64,000 bases of DNA from Thalassospira profundimaris (GTDB lineage: Bacteria > Pseudomonadota > Alphaproteobacteria > Rhodospirillales > Thalassospiraceae): positions 186,001 through 250,000 of the forward strand of contig NZ_JPWH01000005.1 in the NCBI RefSeq assembly GCF_003326755.1, given 5' to 3'. How positions within the stretch are numbered: the first letter of the stretch is position 1; the number at the start of each line of letters is the position of its first letter. The notes under the pieces were generated by a model. It worked only from the letters and a program-made list of their open reading frames with translations, was not told the DNA's origin and ran no database searches. Positions 18,725 through 27,391 of this stretch are shown piece after piece. Made by a program: the position numbers and the translations under genes.

Positions 18725-19993
18725 TCAACGAAAGCTGATTTTCGGAAACAGGCTTTTCTTTGGTTTGGTTCTGGGGCCGACCTGTTCATCGATCGAAGCC
18801 GCGATCTGGCGGGCGATCGTGGCATAGGCCTGCGAATGTGCCCCATCCGGGTCGGTTTCAATGATCGGTTTGCCTTCATCCGCGCCCAGGCGGATTTTAA
18901 GGTCCAGCGGAATTTCACCCAGGAACGGCACCCCCAGTTCGTCGGCTGCCTTGTGGGCTCCGCCGTGATCAAACACATGATCAACATGGCCGCAATTGGG
19001 ACACTGATAATAGCTCATATTCTCGATCAGGCCGAAAATCGGCACATTGACCTTGCGGAACATGTTCAGGCCCTTGCGTGCATCAAGCAGGGCGACATCC
19101 TGAGGGGTGGAAACAATAATCGCGCCCGTCACCGGCACGCGCTGCGCCATTGAAAGCTGAATGTCGCCCGTTCCCGGCGGCATATCGACCACCAGCACGT
19201 CCAGTTCGCCCCAGTCGGTATCACGCAACAATTGTTCCAGTGCGCCCATCGCCATCGGCCCGCGCCAGATCACCGGCTGTTCCTCGTCAATCATGAAACC
19301 GATCGACATGATCTTGATGCCAAAGGCACTGGGCGGGGTGATCTTGCCTTCTTTGGACGAATGGGTTGGCTTGGCGGTGCGAAGACCCATCATGCGCGGC
19401 AAAGACGGCCCGTAAATATCGGCATCCAGCAGACCAACATTTAACCCCTGACGGGCCAGCGACAGGGCCAGATTGACCGATGTGGTCGATTTACCCACAC
19501 CGCCCTTGCCCGATGCCACCGTAACGACAGAGCGAATGGCCCCAAGGTCCAGCGGGCGCTGCCCGCCGCCTTGTGCACCAGGTCCGCCAGATGCGCCAGC
19601 GGCACCTGCCGGACGCGCGCCCTGCCCGCCCGAGGCAGGTGCGTGACCATGCGACTGGGAATGCGAATGACCATGCGAATGGGAGTGCCCGGAACCACCC
19701 GACGCGGCGCGCCCCGCCGACTTTGCGGCAGCCCCGCTGCTCTGGCGTTCGGCGGTGAGCGCGACCCGGGCAGTTGTGACCCCGTTCACACCCCTTACCG
19801 CACGCTCCGCATTCTGGCGCAAATCTTCCAGTGCCGGTCCGCGTTCCGGATCGACACCAATCATGACGGTTACATTTTCACCATTAATATCAATACCTTG
19901 AACCATTCCCTTTTCGACGATATCTTTGCCGTCAGCGGGATCGGTAACGCCCTTGAGCGCCTCAAGGATTGTCTCTCGTGTGAGCGAGTTCAT
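18725..19993 (-). CDS. apbC: Mrp/NBP35-family iron-sulfur cluster carrier ATPase
   Basis: P-loop protein that holds and delivers Fe-S clusters. The 422 residues comprise an N-terminal DUF59/MIP18-type domain (1-85), a linker rich in Gly, Ala, Ser and His (about 85-147; the stretch 101-120 alone has seven His), and the ATPase with its deviant Walker A GKGGVGKST (162-170). The cluster-binding CxxC is in YYQCPNCGH. The long His-rich linker is unusual and could bind metal. It is divergent from hflK, the usual alphaproteobacterial arrangement. Confidence 0.95.
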   Translation of the reverse strand: MNSLTRETILEALKGVTDPADGKDIVEKGMVQGIDINGENVTVMIGVDPERGPALEDLRQNAERAVRGVNGVTTARVALTAERQSSGAAAKSAGRAASGGSGHSHSHGHSHSQSHGHAPASGGQGARPAGAAGASGGPGAQGGGQRPLDLGAIRSVVTVASGKGGVGKSTTSVNLALSLARQGLNVGLLDADIYGPSLPRMMGLRTAKPTHSSKEGKITPPSAFGIKIMSIGFMIDEEQPVIWRGPMAMGALEQLLRDTDWGELDVLVVDMPPGTGDIQLSMAQRVPVTGAIIVSTPQDVALLDARKGLNMFRKVNVPIFGLIENMSYYQCPNCGHVDHVFDHGGAHKAADELGVPFLGEIPLDLKIRLGADEGKPIIETDPDGAHSQAYATIARQIAASIDEQVGPRTKPKKSLFPKISFR

Positions 19994-20141
19994 GTTGCGG
20001 TCTCCGATTTTTGGCTTATGTCCTTGATCAGTTGGGACATATGGGTGCCTATCGTTGTTTTGCGCGGCTAGCTGTCATATAAGGCGGAAGAGCCGGGTAA
20101 TCAAAGAGAAACACCGAACGGCAAGGAGGGGAAGACACTCG

Positions 20142-21275
20142 ATGCCATGGAATTCGCAAGGGGGCGGTGGCCCCTGGGGTAGCGGCGGCAACAATAATGG
20201 CGGCCAGAACCCGTGGGGAAAACGTCCTTCAGGCGGGAACGGAGGTGGCAGCACGCCGCCCGATCTGGATGAAATGATTCGCAAAGGCCAGGAACGTCTG
20301 AAAAAGATGTTTCCGGGCGGTGGCGGTGGTGTCAAAGGCATTGTCCTGATTGGCCTCGCCATTATCGGCATCTGGCTTCTGACCGGTTTTTACCGGGTGC
20401 AGCCAGGTGAACAGGGCGTAACGCTGCTGTTTGGCAAATGGGTTGGCACCACGGGACCGGGTCTGAACTATTTTCTGCCCGCCCCGATCGGGGAAGTCAT
20501 GACCCCCAATGTCGAACGCACCAACCAGATCGAAGTGGGTTATCGCGGGTCGGGCATGGGCAGCAATGGCACCCGTGACGTCCCCGAAGAAAGCCTGATG
20601 CTGACCGGTGATCAGAACATCATCGACATCGACTATGTGGTGCAGTGGCGTATTCGCGATGCAGGCGCCTATCTGTTTAACATTCGCGACCCCGAAACCA
20701 CCATCAAGCTGGCATCCGAAAGTGCGATTCGCGAGGTTGTGGGTAAAACCGACCTTGAAGAAGCCCTGACCGTTGGCCGTGTCCAGGTTGAAGAACAGAC
20801 ACGTACCCTGCTGCAAAGCATTCTCGATAGCTACAAATCGGGGATCTTCATTTCTGAAGTCAAAATGCAGAAAGTGGACCCGCCCAAAGAAGTGATTGAT
20901 GCGTTCAACGATGTGCAGCGTGCCCGTCAGGACCGTGACCGTTCGCGTAACGAGGCCCTGGCCTATCGCAACGACATCATCCCGCGTGCCAAGGGTAATG
21001 CCGAACGCATGATCATGGAAGCACGCGCTTACAAGGATCAGGTTGTCAAAGATGCCCAGGGTGAAGCGGCACGTTTTGACTCGGTTTACAATTCCTATCT
21101 GACCGCCAAAGACGTGACCAAGCGCCGCCTGTATCTTGAGACCCTGCAACAGGTTCTCAAAGATTCAAACAAGATCATTCTGGACCAGAAAGACGGCAAT
21201 GGTGTTGTGCCCTATCTGCCGCTTCCCGAAATCCAGAAGCAGTCCGCCACCCGTAATTCAGGAGGCAATAACTGA
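20142..21275 (+). CDS. hflK: FtsH protease modulator HflK
   Basis: Membrane-anchored SPFH/stomatin protein that, with HflC, forms the periplasmic cage controlling the FtsH protease. The 377-residue product from the ATG at 20142 (MPWNSQGGGGPWG) has the Gly/Asn-rich cytoplasmic N-terminus of the family. One membrane helix follows (VLIGLAIIGIWLLTGFYRV, about 77-95), then the SPFH domain and a coiled-coil-like C-terminal region. The open frame continues upstream to 20055 but the family begins here. The stop overlaps the hflC ATG by one base. Confidence 0.96.
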   Translation: MPWNSQGGGGPWGSGGNNNGGQNPWGKRPSGGNGGGSTPPDLDEMIRKGQERLKKMFPGGGGGVKGIVLIGLAIIGIWLLTGFYRVQPGEQGVTLLFGKWVGTTGPGLNYFLPAPIGEVMTPNVERTNQIEVGYRGSGMGSNGTRDVPEESLMLTGDQNIIDIDYVVQWRIRDAGAYLFNIRDPETTIKLASESAIREVVGKTDLEEALTVGRVQVEEQTRTLLQSILDSYKSGIFISEVKMQKVDPPKEVIDAFNDVQRARQDRDRSRNEALAYRNDIIPRAKGNAERMIMEARAYKDQVVKDAQGEAARFDSVYNSYLTAKDVTKRRLYLETLQQVLKDSNKIILDQKDGNGVVPYLPLPEIQKQSATRNSGGNN

Positions 21276-22147
21276 TGGGAAGCCCTAAACTTATTGCCGC
21301 TGCCGTTATTCTGGTCATTGTCGCGATTGTCGGTTCCATGTCGGTCTTTACCGTCCGTCAGGACCAGCAGGCCCTGGTGCTGCAATTCGGTAATCCGGTT
21401 CGGGCGATTTCCGATCCGGGGCTGCATTTCAAACTGCCGATCCAGAATGTGGAATATTACGAACGCCGGATCCTGGATTTGGACCCGCCGGTACAGCAGG
21501 TTCTTCTGTCGGACCAAAAGCGCGTCAATATTGACAGCTTTGCCCGCTGGAAAATTGTTGACCCGCTGCAATTCCGGAAACGTGCGGTCAATTCGGCACA
21601 GTTCGTGCAAATTTTTGGCCAGCGTCTGAACTCGGTTATCCGGGGGGAACTGGCACAATCACCGCTGATCTCGCTTTTGTCGGACAACCGGGCCCGCATC
21701 ATGGAAAAAATCCAGGCAGCCCTGGTCGAACCGGCCAAGGATTTCGGGGTTCAGTTGATTGATGTGCGCATCGGCCGGACCGATTTGCCCAAGGAAACCT
21801 CGCAGGCGGTATATAACCGTATGCGCTCGGCCCGTATTGCCGAAGCATCGCAACTGCGCGCCGAAGGTGAAGAAATCAAATCCAAAACCCAGGCAGATGC
21901 CGATCGCGAAAAAGTCGTGATCCTGGCCGAAGCCCGCCGCCAGGCCGAAACCCTGCGCGGTGAAGGGGATGCGGAACGAAACAAAATTCTGGGGGCGGCC
22001 TATAACAAAGACCCGCAGTTTTTTGAATTTTATCGTTCGCTGCAGGCCTATCGCGAAGCCCTGGATAAAGGCACAACGATGGTGCTGTCACCGGATTCTG
22101 AATTCTTCAAGTACTTTAATCAGTCAGAACCAGGCGCAAGCCGCTAG
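21275..22147 (+). CDS. hflC: FtsH protease modulator HflC
   Basis: Partner of HflK in the FtsH-regulating complex. The 290 residues begin with an N-terminal membrane anchor (LIAAAVILVIVAIVGSMSVF) followed by the SPFH domain (VRQDQQALVLQFGNPVRAIS) and a helical C-terminal part with repeated Ala/Glu/Arg. GGAGG at 21261-21265 precedes the ATG, which shares one base with the hflK stop. A terminator follows the gene. Confidence 0.96.
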   Translation: MGSPKLIAAAVILVIVAIVGSMSVFTVRQDQQALVLQFGNPVRAISDPGLHFKLPIQNVEYYERRILDLDPPVQQVLLSDQKRVNIDSFARWKIVDPLQFRKRAVNSAQFVQIFGQRLNSVIRGELAQSPLISLLSDNRARIMEKIQAALVEPAKDFGVQLIDVRIGRTDLPKETSQAVYNRMRSARIAEASQLRAEGEEIKSKTQADADREKVVILAEARRQAETLRGEGDAERNKILGAAYNKDPQFFEFYRSLQAYREALDKGTTMVLSPDSEFFKYFNQSEPGASR

Positions 22148-22158
22148 ACAAATCGATA

Positions 22159-22191
22159 GGGCGACCGGCATACTCTGCCGGTCGCCCTTTT
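22159..22191 (+). terminator. Rho-independent terminator after hflC
   Basis: Perfect 11-bp stem GGGCGACCGGC (22159-22169) with GCCGGTCGCCC (22177-22187), followed by TTTTG. It lies between hflC and the DUF2065 gene. Confidence 0.88.
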
Positions 22192-22224
22192 GATTCATAA
22201 ATAAAAAACGGAACGTCCAACCCC

Positions 22225-22419
22225 ATGAAAGAGCTCGCCACCGCCATTCTTCTGGCAATCGCGCTGGAGGGAATGTTTTATTCACTGTTTCCGCGCGGGG
22301 CGAAGCGGGTAATGGAACTGATGCAGGAAATTTCCGAAACCCAGCTTAGAATTGGCGGGTTGATTGCGGCCGTTATTTGTGTCGGGGCAATTTGGGCAAT
22401 GCGCCAGTTTTGGCAATAA
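22225..22419 (+). CDS. DUF2065 small membrane protein
   Basis: Protein of 64 residues with two hydrophobic segments (TAILLAIALEGMFYSLFP and GGLIAAVICVGAIWAM) flanking a short charged loop, the layout of DUF2065. Function unknown; it is regularly found beside hflKC and degP in Proteobacteria, suggesting a link to membrane protein quality control. It lies beyond the hflC terminator, so it may have its own promoter or depend on read-through. Confidence 0.85.
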   Translation: MKELATAILLAIALEGMFYSLFPRGAKRVMELMQEISETQLRIGGLIAAVICVGAIWAMRQFWQ

Positions 22420-22511
22420 TCCCGATTGATAAGTGCTGATTACTGTCCCTGATGTCACAAAAAGGCCCCGTGACACAAAATTCACCTCAGAAAACAGACT
22501 TCTACCTCAGA

Positions 22512-22543
22512 CTTGCCCTTTTTTTGCCAAACTCCCCCTTAAT
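22512..22543 (+). promoter_or_regulatory. Possible heat-shock (sigma-32-like) promoter of degP
   Basis: CTTGCCC (22512-22518) and CCCCCTTAAT (22534-22543), about 15 bases apart, resemble the CTTG / CCCCAT pattern of RpoH promoters, 90 bases before the degP ATG. A hairpin CTCCCCC/GGGAGGGG overlaps the second element. The match is loose and the assignment is inference. Confidence 0.3.
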
Positions 22544-22633
22544 TTGGGAGGGGTGCGATGTGGTCCCACATATCGCCTGCTGCACAAATCATAAAAATCT
22601 CCGTGAACGCGGCAACAAACAGGATCAATAACC

Positions 22634-24133
22634 ATGCGAAAAGCGTTTTACAATCCGGCCCGCAAGCTGTCTGCGGCGCTCGTGATTGTGTTATTCAGTG
22701 TGACGGGTATGGCTGGCAGTGCCTATGCCCGCAGCGCACCTGACAGCTTTGCCGATATGGCAGAACGGCTGCTTCCCGCCGTTGTCAATATTTCAACCAG
22801 CCAGCTTGTCGCCGACCGCCAGGGACCGGATTTCCAGTTCCCTCCCGGTTCGCCGTTTGAAGATTTGTTCCGTGATTTTATGGAACGCAATGGCCAGGGC
22901 AAGGATGGCGACAAAGCCCCGCACCAGCATCGTGCGACCGCCCTTGGTTCGGGTTTCATCATTTCCCCGGATGGCTACATCGTCACCAACAACCATGTGA
23001 TTGATGGCGCAGACGAAATTTCGGTCACGTTGCATGACAACGAAACCCTGCCCGCCAAGCTGATTGGCCGGGACCCGAAAACCGACGTCGCGCTTTTGAA
23101 AGTGGAGCCAAAAAAAGACCTGCCCTTTGTCAAATGGGGTGATTCGGACAAGGCCCGTGTTGGTGACTGGGCAATGGCGATTGGCAACCCGTTTGGCCTG
23201 GGCGGCACCGTGACAGCCGGTATCATTTCAGCGCGCAACCGCGACATCAACCAGGGCCCGTATGACGACTTCATCCAGACCGATGCCGCCATTAACCGTG
23301 GCAACTCTGGTGGTCCGCTGTTCAATATGGACGGCGACGTGATTGGCATTAACAGCGCCATTTATTCGCCTTCTGGCGGGTCTGTCGGCATTGGCTTTGC
23401 CATCCCCTCGGCCATTGCCGAGTCGGTTGTTGACCAGATCAAGGAATATGGCCGTCCGCGGCGCGGCTGGCTGGGTGTTCACATCCAGACCGTGACCGAC
23501 GACATTGCCGATTCCGTTGGCCTGGACGAAGCCTATGGCGCGATGGTGGCCGATGTCACCAAAGACGGCCCGGCAGCAAAAGCCGGCATCAAACAGGGTG
23601 ACATCATCCTGAAATTTGATGGCAAAAAAGTCGAAAGCATGCGTCGCCTGCCGCGCATCGTTGCCGAAACCAAAATTGGCAAAGCAGTTGATGTGGAACT
23701 GTGGCGCGACGGCAAGAAAAAGGACGTCACCGTTGATCTTGGCGAGTTGAAGGAAGATACATCTGCCGACAACACCACCAAGGACAAACCCGAACAGCAA
23801 CAGACCAAACCGTCGGGCGAAACCACGATTGATGCCCTTGGCCTGAAGGTTGCCAATATCGACGATGAACTGCGTCAGCGTTTCAACCTGACCGATGATA
23901 CCGAAGGCGTTATCGTCACCGATGTTGATACCGCCAGCTACTCGGCTGAAAAGGGTGTTCGCCCGGGCGACATCATTCTCGAAGCCTCGCATCAGTCGGT
24001 CAAGGATGTTGCCGAAGTCGAAAAGGCGGTGAAGGCCGCCCAGGATGACGGCAAACGCACCATTCTGATGCTGATCGAAACGTCAGCCGGTCCGCGCTAT
24101 TTCGGCCTGACGCTCGATAAAAAAGACAAATAA
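22634..24133 (+). CDS. Do-family serine endoprotease (DegP/DegQ)
   Basis: Periplasmic protease and chaperone that degrades misfolded envelope proteins. The 499-residue precursor has a signal peptide (LSAALVIVLFSVTGMAGSAYA). Its trypsin-like domain has an intact triad: His121 (TNNHVIDGAD), Asp151 (KTDVALLKVE) and Ser225 (GNSGGPLFN). Two PDZ domains follow (about 275-365 and 400-490), separated by a Lys/Gln/Thr-rich linker (about 375-398). Its place downstream of hflKC fits a membrane-quality-control cluster. A terminator follows. Confidence 0.96.
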   Translation: MRKAFYNPARKLSAALVIVLFSVTGMAGSAYARSAPDSFADMAERLLPAVVNISTSQLVADRQGPDFQFPPGSPFEDLFRDFMERNGQGKDGDKAPHQHRATALGSGFIISPDGYIVTNNHVIDGADEISVTLHDNETLPAKLIGRDPKTDVALLKVEPKKDLPFVKWGDSDKARVGDWAMAIGNPFGLGGTVTAGIISARNRDINQGPYDDFIQTDAAINRGNSGGPLFNMDGDVIGINSAIYSPSGGSVGIGFAIPSAIAESVVDQIKEYGRPRRGWLGVHIQTVTDDIADSVGLDEAYGAMVADVTKDGPAAKAGIKQGDIILKFDGKKVESMRRLPRIVAETKIGKAVDVELWRDGKKKDVTVDLGELKEDTSADNTTKDKPEQQQTKPSGETTIDALGLKVANIDDELRQRFNLTDDTEGVIVTDVDTASYSAEKGVRPGDIILEASHQSVKDVAEVEKAVKAAQDDGKRTILMLIETSAGPRYFGLTLDKKDK

Positions 24134-24167
24134 CTTCTAAAGGCCAACGGCCTTGGATGAAAAGGAA

Positions 24168-24199
24168 GGGGCGGCTCCAAAACGGGCCGCCCCTTTTTT
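24168..24199 (+). terminator. Rho-independent terminator of degP
   Basis: Stem GGGGCGGC (24168-24175) with GCCGCCCC (24186-24193), followed by six T. Confidence 0.92.
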
Positions 24200-24231
24200 G
24201 TGACTGTTTACGGGATGGATGCCAAACTGTT

Positions 24232-25128
24232 TCAGACGGCCACAAACTGGTCACGGGTATAGCCCTGCACATAAAGCAACGCCGTTAAATCCCCATGATT
24301 GATGCGAATGCGGGCCTGGGCCTGCACTGATGGTTTGGCATGAAAGGCAACGCCGGTGCCAGCCAGTGAAATCATCTGCAAATCATTGGCCCCGTCGCCA
24401 ACAGCAATGGCATCGGCAGGCGTAATACCGTTTTGCGCCGACAGTTTTTGCAGAGCATCGACCTTTGCCTGGCGGTCCAGCACCGGTTTTTTCACCTTGC
24501 CGGTCAGGGTTTTGCCATCATCGGTCAACAGGACATTGGCCTGGTCAAAATCAAACCCCAGCTCCCGACGCACCGCATTGGTAAAAAAGTCAAACCCGCC
24601 CGAAACCAGAGCGGCATAGGCCCCATTGGCACGCATGGTTGCCACAAGTGTGCGGGCCCCGCCGGTATATTCCACCCGCTTCCAGGCTTCATCAAGCATG
24701 GCAACCGGCATACCCGCCAGCAGACTGACCCGTTCATCAAGGGCGGCTTCAAAATCGAGTTCACCATTCATCGCACGCGCGGTAATGGCGGCCACCCGAT
24801 CTTTGGCCCCGGCAAAATCAGCCAGTTCATCCAGGGTTTCGCCGGTGACAATCGTGCTGTCCATGTCCGCGATCAGCAGTTTTTTGGCGCGCCCCAGCAC
24901 CGGTTGCACCACCAGATCAGCCGCCACATCACACTTTTCCAGCGCCTTGTCGGCCTGCTCGGGCGTTATACCGGTAAAAATCAGATCACATGCCTCGCCA
25001 GAGGCCAACCAGCAGGTTTCGGCTGTTTTGGCGCCACCGGCACGCAGGGCGGCGCGTGCACTGTCGATCATCTCATCATCCAGGGCACCGGATTGGGGGG
25101 GCACGATCAGGGTCAGGACCAGATCCAT
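24232..25128 (-). CDS. serB: Phosphoserine phosphatase
   Basis: HAD-family enzyme of the last step of serine synthesis, O-phosphoserine to serine. The nucleophile motif is DMDSTIVTGE, the Ser/Thr motif is seen in ALVSGGFDFF, and the metal-binding DD motif is AVGDGANDLQMI. Length 298 residues includes an N-terminal regulatory-type region of about 80 residues. It is convergent with degP and divergent from the toxin-antitoxin pair. Confidence 0.96.
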   Translation of the reverse strand: MDLVLTLIVPPQSGALDDEMIDSARAALRAGGAKTAETCWLASGEACDLIFTGITPEQADKALEKCDVAADLVVQPVLGRAKKLLIADMDSTIVTGETLDELADFAGAKDRVAAITARAMNGELDFEAALDERVSLLAGMPVAMLDEAWKRVEYTGGARTLVATMRANGAYAALVSGGFDFFTNAVRRELGFDFDQANVLLTDDGKTLTGKVKKPVLDRQAKVDALQKLSAQNGITPADAIAVGDGANDLQMISLAGTGVAFHAKPSVQAQARIRINHGDLTALLYVQGYTRDQFVAV

Positions 25129-25317
25129 GTCACAAAGGCTCCTTGCTGGCAGGAATATGCGGGAAATATCGCTGTCTTTATCCCGATTGCGTCCCCCAAA
25201 GACAAGAAAAGTTTCGCCAAAAACGGAACATCAACGGCGTAGGAACATTGATACAATAAGACTTACTCTTAACATGGCCGGTTTACCCCGGCCCGCTGTG
25301 CAGAATGAAAGCCGGTC

Positions 25318-25572
25318 ATGGAAATCAGTACGTTTACCGCCCGCGAATTTAACCAGGATACCAGCAAGGCCAAAAAAGCCAGTCTGAAAGGCCCGGTATT
25401 TATTACCGACCGGGGAAAACCCGCCCATGTTCTTTTATCGATCGAGCAATATCAGAAAATTCTGGGTCTTGCGCCATCGATCGTCGATCTGCTGGCCAGG
25501 GCCGAAACGGCCGATATTGACCTTGTTCCCCAACGTATCGAGAACATGTCCGACATTACGGATCTGAAATAA
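25318..25572 (+). CDS. Type II antitoxin, Phd/YefM family
   Basis: DNA-binding antitoxin of 84 residues. The N-terminal Phd/YefM fold reads STFTAREFNQDTSKAKKAS then GPVFITDRGKPAHVLLSIEQ, and the acidic C-terminal tail (from about 60) would wrap the toxin. It is coupled to the PIN toxin gene by a one-base overlap (TAATG at 25570-25574). Such pairs repress their own promoter; the operator is expected in the 190 bases before the start but was not pinned down. Confidence 0.92.
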   Translation: MEISTFTAREFNQDTSKAKKASLKGPVFITDRGKPAHVLLSIEQYQKILGLAPSIVDLLARAETADIDLVPQRIENMSDITDLK

Positions 25573-26021
25573 TGTATTTGCTAGACAGCGACGTTATCGT
25601 CGAACTCAGAAAAGCTGGCACCGAAAAAGCCAACGACAATGTCGTCAAATGGGCGCAATCCGTTCCGACTGCCGGAACGTTCCTGTCCGCGATCACGATT
25701 CTGGAACTGGAAATTTCCATTCTGGAGCTGGAATGGCAGGATGAGGCACGCGGTGAATTGATGCGCCAGTGGCTTGACGAAAATGTCATTCCCGCCTTCG
25801 ATGGCCGGGTGCTGCCGATCAATGAAAAGGTCGCCCGCACCTTTGCTCGGTTTCACAGCCGCACCCGCCATTCCGAAGGGGCAACCCTGCTTGCCGCCAC
25901 CGCCCTGGTGCATGGCCTGACCGTGGTAACGCGCAATACCGACGAATTCAAACAAACCGGTGTTACCCTGTGTAACCCGTGGGATGCGCCCGAAGAAGCG
26001 CCATGCAACCCGGACAACTAA
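25572..26021 (+). CDS. Type II toxin, PIN-domain RNase (VapC/FitB-like)
   Basis: Predicted Mg-dependent ribonuclease of 149 residues. The first PIN acidic residue is in LLDSDVIVELRK, the second in TILELEI, and the last in VTRNTDEF. The third usual Asp (family pattern DALIAATA) is not present; the segment reads EGATLLAATALVHG, with a Glu three residues before the expected place. Activity may be weakened or use that Glu. The C-terminus is somewhat long (PWDAPEEAPCNPDN). It forms an operon with the upstream antitoxin. Confidence 0.9.
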   Translation: MYLLDSDVIVELRKAGTEKANDNVVKWAQSVPTAGTFLSAITILELEISILELEWQDEARGELMRQWLDENVIPAFDGRVLPINEKVARTFARFHSRTRHSEGATLLAATALVHGLTVVTRNTDEFKQTGVTLCNPWDAPEEAPCNPDN

Positions 26022-26228
26022 ACAGGATGTCCCTGCCCCGGTTACACTAAAACCCCAACTAACCGGCTTTGGCTGTCGCGCAAGCATGACAGTCCCCGGA
26101 TGGCGGGCCTTTCTTACATTTCCAATGCAAACAGTTTATGGATAACAGTCTGGCACCTGTTATACCCGCCGTTAACATGCGATGTTTTCCGATGTCGCAT
26201 GGTTGAACGGCAAAACGGAACTGCATTG

Positions 26229-27239
26229 ATGACACCCACAGACATTCCTGCTTCTTCACCTTTGGCAGCTACGCGCGCAAGTTCTGGTGCCCGGTCTTTT
26301 CTTCCCGTCATCATCGTCGCCGGACCAACAGCCAGTGGCAAATCCGCACTGGCGCTGGATCTTGCGCGGGAATTTGACGGGGTGATCATTAACGCCGACA
26401 GCATGCAGGTTTATCGCGAGCTGCGCGTGCTGAGCGCCCGGCCGGACGAAAGTGAAACGGCACAGGCCCCGCACCGCCTTTATGGCGTGCTGTCGGGGGC
26501 GGAGGCCTGTTCGGCCGGAAAGTGGCGGGAAATGGCCCTGGCCGAAATTGCCGCCTGCCATCAAAACGGCCAGCTTCCCATCGTGACCGGTGGTACCGGC
26601 ATGTATCTCAATGCCCTGATCAACGGCATTGCGCCGATTCCCGATATTGATAAATCCGTGCGCGACACCCTAACTGCCGAACTGGAAAGCCTCGGCCATA
26701 CCGCATTTTTCGCCAAACTTCGGGAACAGGACCCGGCCACCGCCGCCAATCTGGACCCGGCCAACAGCCAGCGCCTGATTCGCGCTGCCGAGGTTTTGCG
26801 CGCAACCGGCCACGGTTTGGCCCACTGGCACGGGGCCGGGATGCTGCGCCCGCCCGAGGGTATGGCGTTTTTGAAATTCTGCTATATGCCGCCGCGCGAC
26901 ATTTTATACGACCGCTGCAATCGCCGGTTCGACCTGATGATTGATCAGGGCGCAATTGAGGAAGTGCGTTCCCTGCTGGCGCAAAATCTGCCATCCGACT
27001 CCCCGGTAATGAAAGCCGTTGGTGTGCGCGAACTTGGCGCTTACCTGGCCGGATCCCTTTCGCTTGAGGAAGCAAAAACCCTGGCACAGCGCGAAACACG
27101 TCGCTATGCCAAACGCCAGCTAACGTGGTTTCGCCACCAGATGCCGGACCGTGAAACCATTGACGCGCAATATTCGGAAACTCTGACAAGCAAATTGCGC
27201 AATCTTGTTCACCAATTTCTGTTGACCGCGCCAAAGTGA
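26229..27239 (+). CDS. miaA: tRNA dimethylallyltransferase
   Basis: Adds a dimethylallyl group to A37 of tRNAs reading UNN codons. The P-loop is VAGPTASGKSALALDLA, and DSMQVYREL and GTGMYLNALI are further family motifs. With the ATG at 26229 the protein has 336 residues, close to normal with a slightly long N-terminus; the open frame from 26100 adds 43 unlike-family residues. It keeps its usual place between serB and ilvI apart from the toxin-antitoxin pair inserted upstream. Confidence 0.95.
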   Translation: MTPTDIPASSPLAATRASSGARSFLPVIIVAGPTASGKSALALDLAREFDGVIINADSMQVYRELRVLSARPDESETAQAPHRLYGVLSGAEACSAGKWREMALAEIAACHQNGQLPIVTGGTGMYLNALINGIAPIPDIDKSVRDTLTAELESLGHTAFFAKLREQDPATAANLDPANSQRLIRAAEVLRATGHGLAHWHGAGMLRPPEGMAFLKFCYMPPRDILYDRCNRRFDLMIDQGAIEEVRSLLAQNLPSDSPVMKAVGVRELGAYLAGSLSLEEAKTLAQRETRRYAKRQLTWFRHQMPDRETIDAQYSETLTSKLRNLVHQFLLTAPK

Positions 27240-27279
27240 GGCGATAGTTTGGCCCTTCCGCCGATGAAATGGCGGAAAA

Positions 27280-27300
27280 CCGCCGTTTCGGCGGCTTTTT
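27280..27300 (+). terminator. Rho-independent terminator of miaA
   Basis: Stem CCGCCG (27280-27285) with CGGCGG (27289-27294), a tight TTT loop, then CTTTTT. It separates miaA from the ilv genes. Confidence 0.75.
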
Positions 27301-27327
27301 CAACCCCAATCACAGGGTAGATCGATC

Positions 27328-27372
27328 ATGTTGCAATCTCGCGGTTATCACGCGACACGTTGTTGTCGCTAA
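27328..27372 (+). CDS. Possible 14-residue leader peptide upstream of ilvI
   Basis: A tiny reading frame, MLQSRGYHATRCCR then TAA, lies 19 bases before the ilvI ATG, with AGGG about 10 bases upstream. It is not rich in Val, Ile or Leu, so it does not look like a classic branched-chain attenuator; the Cys-Cys-Arg ending is notable. It may be chance. Translation is unproven. Confidence 0.2.
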   Translation: MLQSRGYHATRCCR

Positions 27373-27391
27373 GTAAGAGGCTCGAAGAATC

